A stretch of 64,000 nucleotides of DNA, from contig NZ_CP039650.1 in NCBI RefSeq assembly GCF_004923315.1, positions 2,133,501-2,197,500 on the forward strand, written 5' to 3'. The position numbers and the translations under genes are program-made. Below are positions 42,595-52,805 of this stretch, piece by piece. The notes under the pieces are model-generated. The model saw only the letters and a program-made list of their open reading frames with translations, ran no database searches and had not been told where the DNA came from. The stretch comes from Azospirillum sp. TSA2s. Lineage in GTDB: Bacteria; Pseudomonadota; Alphaproteobacteria; Azospirillales; Azospirillaceae. Each line of letters starts with the position of its first letter. The stretch's first letter is position 1.

Positions 42595-45078
42595 ATGCGT
42601 CTCAATGAACCGATCACCGACCGCGAAATCGAGATGGAAGACGGCGTGCTGCTGGTGTCGCGAACCGACACGGGCGGCCGCATAACCTTCGTCAACAAGG
42701 CCTTCGTCGACATCAGCGGCTATGCCGAGGACGAGCTGATCGGGGCACCGCACAACCTGATCCGCCATCCCCACATGCCGAAGGAGGCCTTCGCCGACCT
42801 GTGGGCGACGATCAAGGGCGGCCGGCCGTGGGAAGGGCTGGTGAAGAACCGGACCAAGACCGGCGATTTCTACTGGGTCCGCGCCAACGTCACCCCGGTG
42901 GTGGAGGACGGGACGGTGACCGGCTTCATCTCCATCCGCACCAAGCCGTCGCGCGAGCAGGTGGCGGCGACGGAACGGCTCTACGCCGACATTCGCGAAG
43001 GACGGGCGGGCCATCTGTCGGTGCGCGAGGGCCAGGCGGTGGCGCGGGGCGGCGCTGCGGCGCTGCGGCGCTGGGTGGCCAGCATCACCGGGCGGCTGAC
43101 CCTGATCTTCGCCTTCATGGTCCTGTCGATGCTGGTGGTGGGCGGCGTCACGCTGCGCGGCATGTCCGACAGCAACGCCTCGCTGAAGACGGTGTATGAG
43201 GACCGGACGGTTCCCGCCGTGCAGATCGGCCAGATCCTGGACCATATGCGCGACAACGTGCAGACGCTGCAGCAGCTCATCATCGATACCCGCGACGGCA
43301 CCGACTCCAAGGTGATCGCCGGCCGGGAGCAACGCATCTCCGGCAATGCCGCAACCATCGACCGGCTGTGGGCGGACTTTCTCACCACCCACCTGACGCC
43401 TGAGGAGAAGGAACTGGCGGAGCGTTTCGCCAGGCAGCGCGCCGCGTTCCTGAACGAAGGATTGAAGCCGGCGGTGGAGCTGGCGCGCCAGGGCGATTCG
43501 CTGCGGCTGGAGGTGATGGTCCGCGACCGCATCTATCCGCTGTTCCAGGCCGCCTTCCAGACCAACAAGGACCTGCTGCAGCTGCAGCTGACCGTTGCCC
43601 GTGGCGAATATGAGGGGGCGCTGGAGGATTTCCGCTGGCATCTGGTCTTCGCGGTGGCCGCCGGGCTGGCGGTGCTGGTGGCGGCGGTGCTCTGCGGCTT
43701 CATGCTGCTGCGCACCGTGCGGCGGCCGCTTGCCGACTTCTCGACCGATTTCGACGCCATCGCCCGCAACGACCAGAGCCACATCATCGACCTGCCGACG
43801 GCGGTCGAGTTCCATCCCATCGCCGGGCAGCTGCGCGGGCTGAAGGCCCGGCTGTGCTACGCCGTGCAGGAGCGCGTCGAACGCGCCCGTCAGGCCGACG
43901 AGGAGCGGCGCCGCGCGCTGGAGTCCATGGCCTCCACCGTGGAGCGCGAGGCCGGCCGCGCGGTGGAGGAGGTGGCCCAGCGCACCGGCGCCATGGCCAA
44001 CGACGCCGAAGGCATGTCCGGGTCGGCCGAGCGGGTCAGCATCAACGCCCAGACCGTGGCGTCGGCTGCGGGCCAGGCGCTGGCCAACGCCCAGACCGTC
44101 GCCGCCGCCAGCGAGCAGCTGGCCGCCTCGATCCGCGAGATTTCCTCGCAGATCGCCCATTCCAGCGCGGTGACCCGCCGTGCGGTGGAAAGCGGCCACC
44201 ACACCCAGGCCACCATCCGCTCCCTGTCGGAGACGGTGGCGAAGGTGGGCGAGGTGGTGAACCTGATCCAGTCGATCGCCGGCCAGACCAATCTTCTGGC
44301 GCTCAACGCCACCATCGAGGCGGCGCGGGCGGGGGAGGCCGGCAAAGGCTTCGCCGTCGTGGCGCAGGAGGTGAAGAACCTCGCCAACCAGACCGCCTCC
44401 TCGACCGAGGAGATCACGCGCCAGATCACCGCCATCCAGTCGGTGACCGATCAGGCGGTGCAGGCGGTGGAGGAGATCGGCCAGACCATCGCCGAGATCG
44501 ACCACATCGCCGGTTCGATCGCCGCGGCGATGGAGGAGCAGTCGGCCGCCACCCAGGAGATCAGCCGCAACGTGGTGGAGACCTCCACCGCGGCGCAGGA
44601 GGTGTCGCACCGCATCGCCGCGGTGTCGGAGGAGGCCGACCGCACCGGCGAGCAGGCCACCCAGGTCAAGCACGGCTCCGGCGACGTCGCCCGCTCCATC
44701 GAGAGCCTGCGGATGGTGCTGGTCCGCATCGTCCGCACCTCCACCGGCGATGCCGACCGCCGGCGCAAGCCGCGCTATCAGGTGGAGGAGACGGGGACGC
44801 TGCTGATCGGCGGCGATCGACTGGCGGTGACCGTGCGCAACCTGTCCATCGGCGGCGCGATGATCGACCCGGTGACGGCGACCGACGGCGGTTCCCTGGC
44901 GGGCGCCACCGGCAAGCTGCGCTTGGACCGCTACGGCGCCGAGACGACGGTCGCGGTCAAGGCGGTGGAGCATAACCGCATCCATCTCGCCTTCGATGGC
45001 GAGACGATGTCGCGCGACTTCGTCCGGGCTGTCGAGATCGCCACGAAGGATCGTTCGCCGGTCGACGTGGCGGCCTGA
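42595..45078 (+). CDS. Methyl-accepting chemotaxis protein with N-terminal PAS and C-terminal PilZ domains
   Basis: This 827-residue receptor has an Aer-like cytoplasmic PAS domain at residues 8-120 ([37 protein letters not shown]), a membrane segment near 168-188, a periplasmic four-helix-bundle region of about 160 residues ([16 protein letters not shown]...), a second membrane segment around 350-370, a HAMP domain ([20 protein letters not shown]), the MCP signalling hairpin with the tip [18 protein letters not shown], and a C-terminal PilZ domain ([28 protein letters not shown]) that should bind c-di-GMP. PAS plus PilZ resembles Azospirillum Aer, but a periplasmic domain is added. ATG at 42595 follows GAGG by eight bases. 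Confidence 0.93.
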   Translation: MRLNEPITDREIEMEDGVLLVSRTDTGGRITFVNKAFVDISGYAEDELIGAPHNLIRHPHMPKEAFADLWATIKGGRPWEGLVKNRTKTGDFYWVRANVTPVVEDGTVTGFISIRTKPSREQVAATERLYADIREGRAGHLSVREGQAVARGGAAALRRWVASITGRLTLIFAFMVLSMLVVGGVTLRGMSDSNASLKTVYEDRTVPAVQIGQILDHMRDNVQTLQQLIIDTRDGTDSKVIAGREQRISGNAATIDRLWADFLTTHLTPEEKELAERFARQRAAFLNEGLKPAVELARQGDSLRLEVMVRDRIYPLFQAAFQTNKDLLQLQLTVARGEYEGALEDFRWHLVFAVAAGLAVLVAAVLCGFMLLRTVRRPLADFSTDFDAIARNDQSHIIDLPTAVEFHPIAGQLRGLKARLCYAVQERVERARQADEERRRALESMASTVEREAGRAVEEVAQRTGAMANDAEGMSGSAERVSINAQTVASAAGQALANAQTVAAASEQLAASIREISSQIAHSSAVTRRAVESGHHTQATIRSLSETVAKVGEVVNLIQSIAGQTNLLALNATIEAARAGEAGKGFAVVAQEVKNLANQTASSTEEITRQITAIQSVTDQAVQAVEEIGQTIAEIDHIAGSIAAAMEEQSAATQEISRNVVETSTAAQEVSHRIAAVSEEADRTGEQATQVKHGSGDVARSIESLRMVLVRIVRTSTGDADRRRKPRYQVEETGTLLIGGDRLAVTVRNLSIGGAMIDPVTATDGGSLAGATGKLRLDRYGAETTVAVKAVEHNRIHLAFDGETMSRDFVRAVEIATKDRSPVDVAA

Positions 45079-45289
45079 ACAGTTCTGGCAGTATCCAGCG
45101 CCTTACCAACAGTGGTCGACGCGGAACTTTGCGTGTCTTCTCCATTCCCTAGGTTGAGGAATGCTCCCCTGTGACAATTTCGCAAGGGAGTCCTTAGGGA
45201 GTGAAGGAGTATTATTGGGCTTGTCGCCGGGATCCTGTGCTCGTTCACGCGTCCCGCCGCTTGCACGGAATCGAGGGCCGGCCGCATCC

Positions 45290-47767
45290 ATGGTCAACAT
45301 CACAGCCTTGTCCCCCCTGATGGAGTGTCCCGACCAGGACGCTTCGCGTTCGGGACTCCTCCAGACCGTTGCCGGCCCCCCAAACGCCACGCCGTCGAAC
45401 GCCGCGCCGGGGACCGGACGGACGCCCCGCGCCCGCCTGCGCTGGCGGCGCGGCCGGCAGGCGGCGGCGGTTCCGCGGCTGTATCAGGCGACCGACGCCG
45501 CCGGTGACGGGCTGTGGGATTGGGACATGGCCAGCGGCGCGGTGTGGTACAGCCCGCGATGGCAGACGATGCTGGGCTTCACGCCGGGCGAGGTGCCGCC
45601 GCATGTTGAATTCTGGCGCTCCCGCGTTCATCCCGATGACCTGCCGCTGGTCGAGGCGGCGCTGGCGGCGCATCTGTCGGGCGAGCGCCCGGTCTATGAA
45701 TGCGAGCACCGGGTCCGCACCAAGTCGGGGGCGTGGCTCTGGATACTCGACCGCGGCCGGGTGATGGGCTGGGATGCGGAGCGCCGTCCGTCCCGCATGA
45801 TCGGCACCCATGTCGACATCACCGCCCGCAGACGCATCGAGGAGGAACTGGCCGAAAGCCGGCTGCAGCTGGACGCCATTCTCGACAACGCGCCGGTGGG
45901 CGTCCTGCTGGTCGACCGCGACCGGGTGATCCGCCGCGTCAACAAATCGGTGGCCGCCACCTTCCAGCACCGGCTGGAGGACATCGTCGGCTGTAGCGCC
46001 CGCGTCATCTACGGCGACGACGGGGTGTTCGAGGAGGTGGGCCGGCGCGCCTATCCCCGGATGGAGGCCGGCGGCCAGTTCGACGAGGAGGTGGCGATGC
46101 GCCGCGCCGACGGCGCGGACATCCGCTGCCGTCTGATCGGCCGGTCGGTGAAGGCGGGCGATCCCGGGCGCGGCTATGTCTGGGTGGTGGAGGACGTGAC
46201 CGTCCGCTGGCGCGCCGAACAGGCGCTGAACGACCGCGCCGGCTTCCAGCGCGTGCTGCTGGACACGGTGCCGGTGCCGATCTTCGTGCAGGACGTGATG
46301 GGCCATTACGTCGACGCCAACAGCGCCTTCGAACGCTGGATGGGCATCGACCGGCAGGCGCTGTTCGGCCGCACCGTCTTCGATCTCGCCCCGCCGCACA
46401 TCGCCGAGGCCGACGAGGCGGTGGACAAGGCCCTGCTGGCCGACCAGAAGCCGCAGAGCTACGAGACGCAGTTGCGCTGCGCCGACGGGACGCTGCGCGA
46501 CGTGCTGTTCTCCAAGGCGGTCTATTGCCGGACCGGCGGCAAGCCGGCCGGGATCGTCGGCGCGGTGATGGACATCAGCGAGCGCAAGCATGCCGAACAG
46601 GCCCTGCTGGAACGGCAGCAGCTGTTCGAGCAGATTTTCGTCGCCAGCTGCGCGGTGAAGCTGCTGGTCGACCCGGCGGATGGGCGGATCGTCGACGCCA
46701 ATCCGGCGGCGGCGGAGTTCTACGGCTATCCGCTCGACCGGCTGCGCAGCATGCATATCCAGGACATCAATGCCGCCCCGCGCACCGAGGTCGAGCGGGA
46801 CCTGCATCACGCGGGCAGCGCCGGACAGCGGCATTTCCAGTTCCGTCACCGGCTGGCCACCGGCGAGGTTCGCGATGTCGAGGTCTATATCAGCAACATC
46901 GTCGTGCATGGCCGCACCATGCTGATGTCGCTGATCCACGACATCACCGAACGCTGCCTGGCCGCCGACGCCCTTCGCCGCAAGACGCGCGAGCTTGAAC
47001 GCTCCAACGCCGAGCTGGAGGCCTTCGCCTACGTCGCCTCGCACGACCTGCGCCAGCCCTTGCGCGTCATCACCAGCTATCTGACCCTGCTGGAGCGGGG
47101 CTTGGGCACGTCGCTGGACGAGGAGGCGCGGGAGTGCATCGACTTCGCCCGCGACGGCGCCCAGCGCATGGACCGGCTGATCGTCGACCTGCTGGAATAT
47201 TCGCGGGTCGGGCGCAAGGCCAAGCCCTTCCGGCCGGTGCCGCTGGAGGAGCCGCTGCGTCTCGCGCTGCTGAACCTGGAGGTGGCGGTCCAGGACGCCG
47301 GCGCCACGGTGACCGTCGAGATGGCCGGCGTTGGTATGACCCCGACGGTGGCCGGCGACGACAACGAGCTGATGCGGCTGTTCCAGAACCTGATCGGCAA
47401 CGCGGTGAAGTACCGCGAGCCCGGCCGTTCGCCCATCGTGCGCGTCGCCGTGGCGGCGGACCGGCAGGATGGCGTCGCGGTCTGGCGGATCGACATCCGC
47501 GACAACGGCATCGGCATCGCCGCCGAGGACCGCGAGCGTGTCTTCGGCATCTTCCAGCGGCTGCACCGCCGCGACGAATATGAGGGTACCGGCGTCGGAC
47601 TGGCGGTCTGCAAGAAGATCGTCGAGCATCACGGCGGCCGGCTGTGGGTCGCCGACCTTCCTTGGGACCTTCCCGGCGAGGGGGCGGACGATCTGCGTGG
47701 CGAGGACGGGCGCCCTTGCGGCAGCCTGTTCCGCATGGTCCTGCCGGCCCTCCCGAGTCCGCAATGA
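45290..47767 (+). CDS. Multi-PAS sensor histidine kinase
   Basis: From the ATG at 45290 the protein has 825 residues and no membrane segment. Four PAS/PAC modules follow each other (for example DGLWDWDMASGAVWYSPRWQ with PAC VDITARRRIEEELAES; ILDNAPVGVLLVDRDRVIRRVN; LDTVPVPIFVQDVMGHYVDAN; IVDANPAAAEFYGYPLDRLR), then a HisKA box ASHDLRQPLRVITSYL with the phospho-acceptor His, and a HATPase domain (NLIGNAVKYRE, RDNGIGIAAEDRERVFGIFQRLHRRDEYEGTGVGLAVCKK, key part NLIGNAVKYR). An open frame reaches 45161, but its first 44 residues look non-coding; a TTG at 45215 after GAAGGAG is another candidate start. The TGA overlaps the next ATG. Confidence 0.88.
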   Translation: MVNITALSPLMECPDQDASRSGLLQTVAGPPNATPSNAAPGTGRTPRARLRWRRGRQAAAVPRLYQATDAAGDGLWDWDMASGAVWYSPRWQTMLGFTPGEVPPHVEFWRSRVHPDDLPLVEAALAAHLSGERPVYECEHRVRTKSGAWLWILDRGRVMGWDAERRPSRMIGTHVDITARRRIEEELAESRLQLDAILDNAPVGVLLVDRDRVIRRVNKSVAATFQHRLEDIVGCSARVIYGDDGVFEEVGRRAYPRMEAGGQFDEEVAMRRADGADIRCRLIGRSVKAGDPGRGYVWVVEDVTVRWRAEQALNDRAGFQRVLLDTVPVPIFVQDVMGHYVDANSAFERWMGIDRQALFGRTVFDLAPPHIAEADEAVDKALLADQKPQSYETQLRCADGTLRDVLFSKAVYCRTGGKPAGIVGAVMDISERKHAEQALLERQQLFEQIFVASCAVKLLVDPADGRIVDANPAAAEFYGYPLDRLRSMHIQDINAAPRTEVERDLHHAGSAGQRHFQFRHRLATGEVRDVEVYISNIVVHGRTMLMSLIHDITERCLAADALRRKTRELERSNAELEAFAYVASHDLRQPLRVITSYLTLLERGLGTSLDEEARECIDFARDGAQRMDRLIVDLLEYSRVGRKAKPFRPVPLEEPLRLALLNLEVAVQDAGATVTVEMAGVGMTPTVAGDDNELMRLFQNLIGNAVKYREPGRSPIVRVAVAADRQDGVAVWRIDIRDNGIGIAAEDRERVFGIFQRLHRRDEYEGTGVGLAVCKKIVEHHGGRLWVADLPWDLPGEGADDLRGEDGRPCGSLFRMVLPALPSPQ

Positions 47768-49425
47768 CGATGCAGCCATCGCCCGCCCTCCGCCGGCCGC
47801 TTCCGGTGCTTCTGCGCCGGATGCTGTCCGACGCACGGCGCATCTGGAAGCTCGCCGCCCTCCAGGCCGCGGTGACTCTGGTGCTGGTGCTGAGCTATCT
47901 CTGGATGGGCGACGTCTATGTTCGCGTCCTGGTGGCCGAATACCGTGCCAGCGCAGGGCTGACCGCCTCCTCGCTGGCCAGCACCCTGTCCAGCGCGCTG
48001 AACGAGCGTCTCGCCCTGGTCCGCGGCCTGACCGCCTTCGTCGAGGTGGCATCCGGCGCCGGCAACCTCGCCGACCAGTTCCCGCGCTATGCGGAGAGCC
48101 TGCGGCGTTCGGTGGTGGGGGTGCGCAACATTTCCGCCGCCCCGGATTTCGTCGTCCGCATCGTCTATCCGGTCGAGGGCAACGAGAAGGTCCTGGGCAA
48201 CGACCTGCTGAAGGATTCCCGTCCCGGCTTCGCGGAGACGGTGCAGCGCGCCATCATCAGCCGCGACGTGACCATCCACGGCCCGGTCGACCTGCTGCAG
48301 GGCGGGCGGGGACTGATCGCCCGCCAGATCGTCTATGGGCTGGATAAGGGGAAGCCGGTCAAGCCCTGGGGCGCGGTCGGACTGGTGTTCGATGTCGACG
48401 CCATCCTGAAGGAGGTGCGGTTCGACCGGGTGCCGCCGCATCTGACCTTCGCCCTGGTGACCGAGTCCGGGCAGCGGGTGGCCGGCGACAGCCTGACGAT
48501 GAGGAACGACCCGCTGGTCGAGCGGATCAACCTGCCGGAAGGCCGGTGGGATCTGGCGCTGGCTCCGCGCAGCAGCTGGGAGGGGCTCGCCCATGCCGAC
48601 CCAGCCTTCCGCGGGTTCCAGGCCGCCTTCCTGCTGCTGGCCCTGCTGAGCGAGGCGATCACCTTCATGGCGGTCAGCCGCCGCTATTCGCTGGAGCGGC
48701 AGGTCGACCTGCGTACCGCCGAGCTTGGCCGCACCAAGAACGAGCTGGAACAGTTCGCCTATGCCGCCGCCCATGACCTGCAGGAGCCGCTGCGCGCCAT
48801 CGCCAGCTATGCCCAGCTTCTGGAGAAGCAGCAGAAGGGCAGGCTGGACGAGGAGAGCGAGGGCTTCATCCGCGAGATCGTCGAGGGCGCCGGACGGCTG
48901 AAGATGCTGCTGCGCGACGTCCAGCTGTTCCTGGCGGAGGACCGGGTGCCGCTGGGCGGCGTCGTCGTGCCGACGGGCGACGCGCTGAGGGCCGCGCTGA
49001 CCGCGCTGAAGCGGCGCATCGCCGAAGCGGGGGCCACCGTGACGGCGGCGGACCTGCCGGAGGTGCAGGGCGACGAGCGGCGCCTGCGCGAGATCTTCAT
49101 CGTGCTGATCGGCAACGCCATCGAATACCGCCATCCCGACCGCCCGGCGGAGGTTCACGTCTCCCACCGGCGGGTCAATGGCCATGACGTGATCGACGTG
49201 CGCGACAACGGCATCGGCATCGACCCGCGCTACCGCGACCAGATCTTCGAGGTGTTCCGGCGCCTGCATTCGCGGGACGAGCATCCCGGCACCGGCATGG
49301 GGCTGGCCATCGCCCGCAAGATGGTGGAGCGGCTGGGCGGCCGCATCACCGTCGTCTCCAGCCCCGGCATCGGCAGCGTCTTTTCCATCCATCTGCCCAC
49401 CCCCGCCTTCCGAGGATTCCCGTGA
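47764..49425 (+). CDS. CHASE-domain membrane histidine kinase
   Basis: This 553-residue kinase has two membrane segments (about residues 31-48 and 285-305) bracketing a periplasmic CHASE domain ([17 protein letters not shown] is typical), a HisKA box [21 protein letters not shown] (phospho-acceptor His, near residue 341) and a HATPase domain ([53 protein letters not shown]). CHASE domains sense small molecules such as peptides or cytokinin-like ligands. The ATG overlaps the stop of the multi-PAS kinase and its TGA overlaps the next start, so three genes are coupled. Confidence 0.92.
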   Translation: MTMQPSPALRRPLPVLLRRMLSDARRIWKLAALQAAVTLVLVLSYLWMGDVYVRVLVAEYRASAGLTASSLASTLSSALNERLALVRGLTAFVEVASGAGNLADQFPRYAESLRRSVVGVRNISAAPDFVVRIVYPVEGNEKVLGNDLLKDSRPGFAETVQRAIISRDVTIHGPVDLLQGGRGLIARQIVYGLDKGKPVKPWGAVGLVFDVDAILKEVRFDRVPPHLTFALVTESGQRVAGDSLTMRNDPLVERINLPEGRWDLALAPRSSWEGLAHADPAFRGFQAAFLLLALLSEAITFMAVSRRYSLERQVDLRTAELGRTKNELEQFAYAAAHDLQEPLRAIASYAQLLEKQQKGRLDEESEGFIREIVEGAGRLKMLLRDVQLFLAEDRVPLGGVVVPTGDALRAALTALKRRIAEAGATVTAADLPEVQGDERRLREIFIVLIGNAIEYRHPDRPAEVHVSHRRVNGHDVIDVRDNGIGIDPRYRDQIFEVFRRLHSRDEHPGTGMGLAIARKMVERLGGRITVVSSPGIGSVFSIHLPTPAFRGFP

Positions 49426-49862
49426 TGCAGGACCTGACCACCCCTTTCGAGATCCTGCTGGTCGAGGACGATCCGGCCGACGCCGGCCTCGCCAAGCGCG
49501 CTTTGCGCGACGGGCGCATCCTGTGCAACGTCGGCCACGTCCGCGACGGGGTGGAGGCGATGGAGTATCTGCGCCGCCAGGGCCCCTTCGCCGGCGCCGC
49601 CCGCCCGGACCTGATCCTGCTCGACCTCAACATGCCGCGGATGGACGGCCGCGAGGTGCTGCAGGAATTGAAGGCGGACGACGAACTGAAGACCATTCCG
49701 GTGGTGATCCTCACCACATCCGACGTCGACCGCGACGTGAACGCCAGCTATCTGCTGGGCGCCAACAGCTTCATCACCAAGCCGATGGACATGGACGCCT
49801 TCTTCGATGTGGTGAAGAGCATCGAGGAATACTGGTTCCGTGTCGTCCGGCTGCCACGGTGA
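49425..49862 (+). CDS. Single-domain response regulator (Rcp1/CheY-like)
   Basis: This 145-residue receiver has the acidic pair in [10 protein letters not shown], the phospho-acceptor Asp67 in [13 protein letters not shown], and the conserved Thr/Lys ([17 protein letters not shown]). The short [12 protein letters not shown] insert and C-terminus [12 protein letters not shown] are typical of the Rcp1 group of cyanobacterial phytochrome partners and related regulators beside His kinases. TGATG overlap with the CHASE kinase supports that it is the kinase's direct partner. No output domain is attached. Confidence 0.94.
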   Translation: MQDLTTPFEILLVEDDPADAGLAKRALRDGRILCNVGHVRDGVEAMEYLRRQGPFAGAARPDLILLDLNMPRMDGREVLQELKADDELKTIPVVILTTSDVDRDVNASYLLGANSFITKPMDMDAFFDVVKSIEEYWFRVVRLPR

Positions 49863-49874
49863 GGGAGGTCCGCC

Positions 49875-51278
49875 ATGTCCATCGCCTTATCCGGCAAGCC
49901 ACCCTTATCCGACACTGCCGACCAGGAGCAGGGCCGCACCGCCATTCTGCTGGTCGAGGATGACGATGCCGACGCGCGTCTGGTCACCCGATCGCTGACG
50001 CCCTATGCCCGCCGCGCCAGCGTTGCGCGCGCCACCTCGCTGAAGGAGGCGCGGGCCTGGCTGCACCGCAATGCCTGCGACGTGGTGCTTCTCGACCTGT
50101 CGCTGCCCGACAGTTTCGGGCTGGAGACGGTGACCCGCCTGCATGCCGACGCGCCGTCGCTGCCGCTGGTGGTGCTGACCGGCTATGACGACGAGGATTT
50201 CGCACTGGATATCCTGGCCCACGGCGCCCAGGACTATCTGGTCAAGGGGCAGACCGACGGGCCGCTGATGTGGCGCGCCGTCCAGCACGCCATGGCCCGG
50301 AAAAGGCTGGAGGAGGAACTGCGCCTGTCGGAGGAGCGGCTGCAGGGCATCATCGGGCTGGCGCAGGACGCCATCCTGACCACCGACGCCAACCTGAACA
50401 TCACCCTGTTCAACCGGGCGGCGGAAAGCCTGTTCGGCTATGACGCCGACGACATCCTCGGCCGTCCGCTGTCGCTGCTGATCCCCGAACGCTTCCGGCC
50501 GGACCATGACGCGCATATCGCCGACTTCAGCGTGTCGGAGACCCAGGCCCAGGTGATGACCAACCGCCGCGAGGTCCTGGGCCTGACCGCCGATGGCCAG
50601 GAATTTCCGGCGGAGGTGTCGATCGCCAAGCTGCACCACGCCCATGGCCTGCTGTTCACCGCCGTGATCCGCGACGTGTCGGAACGCAAGCGGGTGGAGA
50701 GCGAACTGCGCCGCATGGCGACCACCGATCCGCTGACCGGGCTGAACAACCGCCGCCGCTTCCTGGAGCTGGCCGAGGTCGAGATGGCGCGGCTGCGCCG
50801 CTATGGCCGGGCTGTTTCGGTGCTGATGCTGGACATCGACCGGTTCAAGGCGATCAACGACACCCACGGCCATGCGGTGGGCGACCATGCCCTGGTCAGG
50901 CTGGCGGAGGTCTGCCGCGACGAGCTGCGCGACACCGACCATATCGGCCGGCTGGGCGGCGAGGAGTTCGCCATCATCCTGCCGGAAACCCCGCTGGCTT
51001 CGGCAACCGAGGTGGCCGAACGGCTGCGTCAGCGTCTGGCGCTGGCCGAGGTGCCGATCGTCCCCGGCGACCATAGGCATGGATGCCTGCGCATGACCGT
51101 CAGCATCGGCGTCGCCATGTGCGGCGACGAGGATTCCAGCATCGAACGCGCGCTGGGCCGCGCCGACCGGGCGCTCTACGAGGCGAAGGCGGCGGGCCGC
51201 AACCGCATCGTCGTCAGCGACGGCTATCCGGGCCCGGCCTTCGCCGCCGCGTCCGGCCCCATCTCCATCGCGAGCTGA
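49875..51278 (+). CDS. Response regulator with PAS and GGDEF (diguanylate cyclase) output
   Basis: This 467-residue protein has a receiver domain (acceptor Asp74 in VVLLDLSLPDSFG), a PAS domain at 155-270 (ILTTDANLNITLFNRAAESLFGYDADDILG, key part NRAAESLFGY) and a GGDEF domain with an active-type GGEEF at 361-365. The inhibitory RxxD motif is present as RDTD at 352-355, five residues before the active site, so it should make c-di-GMP under feedback control. It begins 12 bases after the previous receiver gene. It links the phosphorelay to c-di-GMP and perhaps to the PilZ chemoreceptor at 42595. Confidence 0.95.
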   Translation: MSIALSGKPPLSDTADQEQGRTAILLVEDDDADARLVTRSLTPYARRASVARATSLKEARAWLHRNACDVVLLDLSLPDSFGLETVTRLHADAPSLPLVVLTGYDDEDFALDILAHGAQDYLVKGQTDGPLMWRAVQHAMARKRLEEELRLSEERLQGIIGLAQDAILTTDANLNITLFNRAAESLFGYDADDILGRPLSLLIPERFRPDHDAHIADFSVSETQAQVMTNRREVLGLTADGQEFPAEVSIAKLHHAHGLLFTAVIRDVSERKRVESELRRMATTDPLTGLNNRRRFLELAEVEMARLRRYGRAVSVLMLDIDRFKAINDTHGHAVGDHALVRLAEVCRDELRDTDHIGRLGGEEFAIILPETPLASATEVAERLRQRLALAEVPIVPGDHRHGCLRMTVSIGVAMCGDEDSSIERALGRADRALYEAKAAGRNRIVVSDGYPGPAFAAASGPISIAS

Positions 51279-51296
51279 CGGCATCGTCGAGGAAAA

Positions 51297-52733
51297 ATGA
51301 CCGAAGGAACCTTGACCCAGCGGACCACTGAAATGGCGGCTGCAACGGCGAAGACCCCGGAGCCGGTTCTTCTGGTGTCCGCGCAGGCGGCGCTTGCCCG
51401 GCGCTACGCTCCGGTCTTCGGAGCGCCGGCGCGGGTGGAGACCGTGGCCGCGGCGCTGGACCGCCTGCGCGGCGTCGGTGCGGCGTCGGGCGAGACGGTG
51501 GTGTTGCTGGATGCCCCCACCGTGGCGGCGGTCGAGGCGCTGGCCCGGCTGGACCCGGCACCGGCGGTGGTGGTGCTGCTGCCGGACGCTCAGGGTGGGG
51601 GCCAGGGTGGGGGCCAGGGTGATGCGCGGGATGAGGTCGCGGGCTTCATCGCGGCCGGGGCGCAGGACGCCTTGCCGGCCGGCGACCTCACTGCCGAGTG
51701 CCTGCGGGCCGCGGTGTCGGCCGCCCGCCGGCGGCAGATGCGGGAGAACCGGCTGCGCGTGGCGCTGGCCGAGGCGGAGCGGGCACGGGGAGAGGCGCAA
51801 TCGCTGCTCGACGCCGCGGGGGACGCGGTGGCGGCGGCGCTCGATCCGATGATGGCGCTGACCTCGGCCGCGCTGGAATCGCCGCTGTTGCCGCGCCAGC
51901 AGGAGCGGCTGATCGCGGTCCAATTGGCGGGGGCCGCCCTGCGCGCCACCCTGTCGGCCCTGCGCCCGGTCGGGCGGGAGGCCGCCGTGGAGGAAAGCCT
52001 GACGCTCGCCGCGCTGGCGGACGGCGTCGGGGCGGTGACGGTGGAAGGCGGGGCGGAGGAGTGCTTCACCGGCGATGCCGCCGCACTGCGGGCGCTGCTG
52101 TCGCTGCTGACGGCGGAGGCGGGGGCTTCGGTGTCGCTGGGGTTGCGCCCGGTCGACGACGGGGCGGAGCTGTCGGTGCGGCGCCGGGGCGATGCGCGGC
52201 TGCGCCCGCTGCTGCTGGCGGCGATCCAGCCGGCGCTGCGGCGGTTGCGGGGGCGCCTGCTGCCCGATAGTCCGGAGAGTGGGGCGGGGGAGGGGATGGT
52301 CATCCGCATCCCCGTCCGCCGGATGGAGCGGCCGGCCGCCCTGTCGGTGCTGCTGGTGGAGGACAATCCGATCGGCCGTCTGGTCGCCGCCGGCTTCTTC
52401 AAGGCGCTGGGCCATGGCGTGACGACGGCGGAGGATGGGGCGCAGGGGCTGGCCGCCGCGACGGACAAGCGCTTCGACCTGATCGTGATGGACGTTCAGA
52501 TGCCGGTGATGGACGGCCTTGAGGCCTCCCGCGCCATCCGCGCCCTGCCGGGGGAGGCCGGCCGCGTGCCGATCGTCGCGCTGACCGCCGGCACCGATGC
52601 CGAGGACGACGCGCAGTGCCGCGATGCCGGCATGGACGACTGCCTGCACAAGCCGCTGACCATGGATCGTCTGCGCGCGGTGCAAATTGTCGAAAATTTT
52701 ACAGAAGCAAAACCATATTCCACTCCATGGTAA
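51297..52733 (+). CDS. Degenerate hybrid histidine-kinase-like protein with intact C-terminal receiver
   Basis: This 478-residue protein has hybrid-kinase layout but lacks kinase chemistry. The N-terminal 140 residues resemble a receiver without its acidic pair (LLVSAQ, VVLLDAP) and with a Gly/Gln linker (QGGGQGGGQG). The next part resembles HisKA and HATPase domains, but no conserved His or N/G boxes are visible. The last 120 residues are a normal receiver with the acceptor in IVMDVQMPVMDGLEA and Lys in CLHKPLTM. ATG at 51297 follows GAGGAAAA. It is probably a scaffold or phosphate sink in the surrounding phosphorelay; catalysis is unlikely. The very last residues (ENFTEAKPYSTPW) are unconserved. 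Confidence 0.8.
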   Translation: MTEGTLTQRTTEMAAATAKTPEPVLLVSAQAALARRYAPVFGAPARVETVAAALDRLRGVGAASGETVVLLDAPTVAAVEALARLDPAPAVVVLLPDAQGGGQGGGQGDARDEVAGFIAAGAQDALPAGDLTAECLRAAVSAARRRQMRENRLRVALAEAERARGEAQSLLDAAGDAVAAALDPMMALTSAALESPLLPRQQERLIAVQLAGAALRATLSALRPVGREAAVEESLTLAALADGVGAVTVEGGAEECFTGDAAALRALLSLLTAEAGASVSLGLRPVDDGAELSVRRRGDARLRPLLLAAIQPALRRLRGRLLPDSPESGAGEGMVIRIPVRRMERPAALSVLLVEDNPIGRLVAAGFFKALGHGVTTAEDGAQGLAAATDKRFDLIVMDVQMPVMDGLEASRAIRALPGEAGRVPIVALTAGTDAEDDAQCRDAGMDDCLHKPLTMDRLRAVQIVENFTEAKPYSTPW

Positions 52734-52805
52734 CCGAGCATCGGTTGCCGGCCGCCGGTTCGGACGGTATCAGTGGAAAGCGGTGATCTGGCCGGAGGAT
52801 TGCGG

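Noticed and set aside
45245-48052. A 935-codon minus-strand frame opposite the two histidine kinases
   Set aside because: The plus-strand frames have recognisable PAS, HisKA, HATPase and CHASE motifs, while this one has none.
51594-51620. A frameshift in the degenerate hybrid kinase caused by the GGTGGGGGCCAG repeat
   Set aside because: The frame stays open with genome-like codon use on both sides and leads into an intact receiver, so the repeat is in-frame.
49905-52685. A 926-codon minus-strand frame over the diguanylate cyclase region
   Set aside because: It overlaps three receivers with clear motifs and has antisense-type composition.
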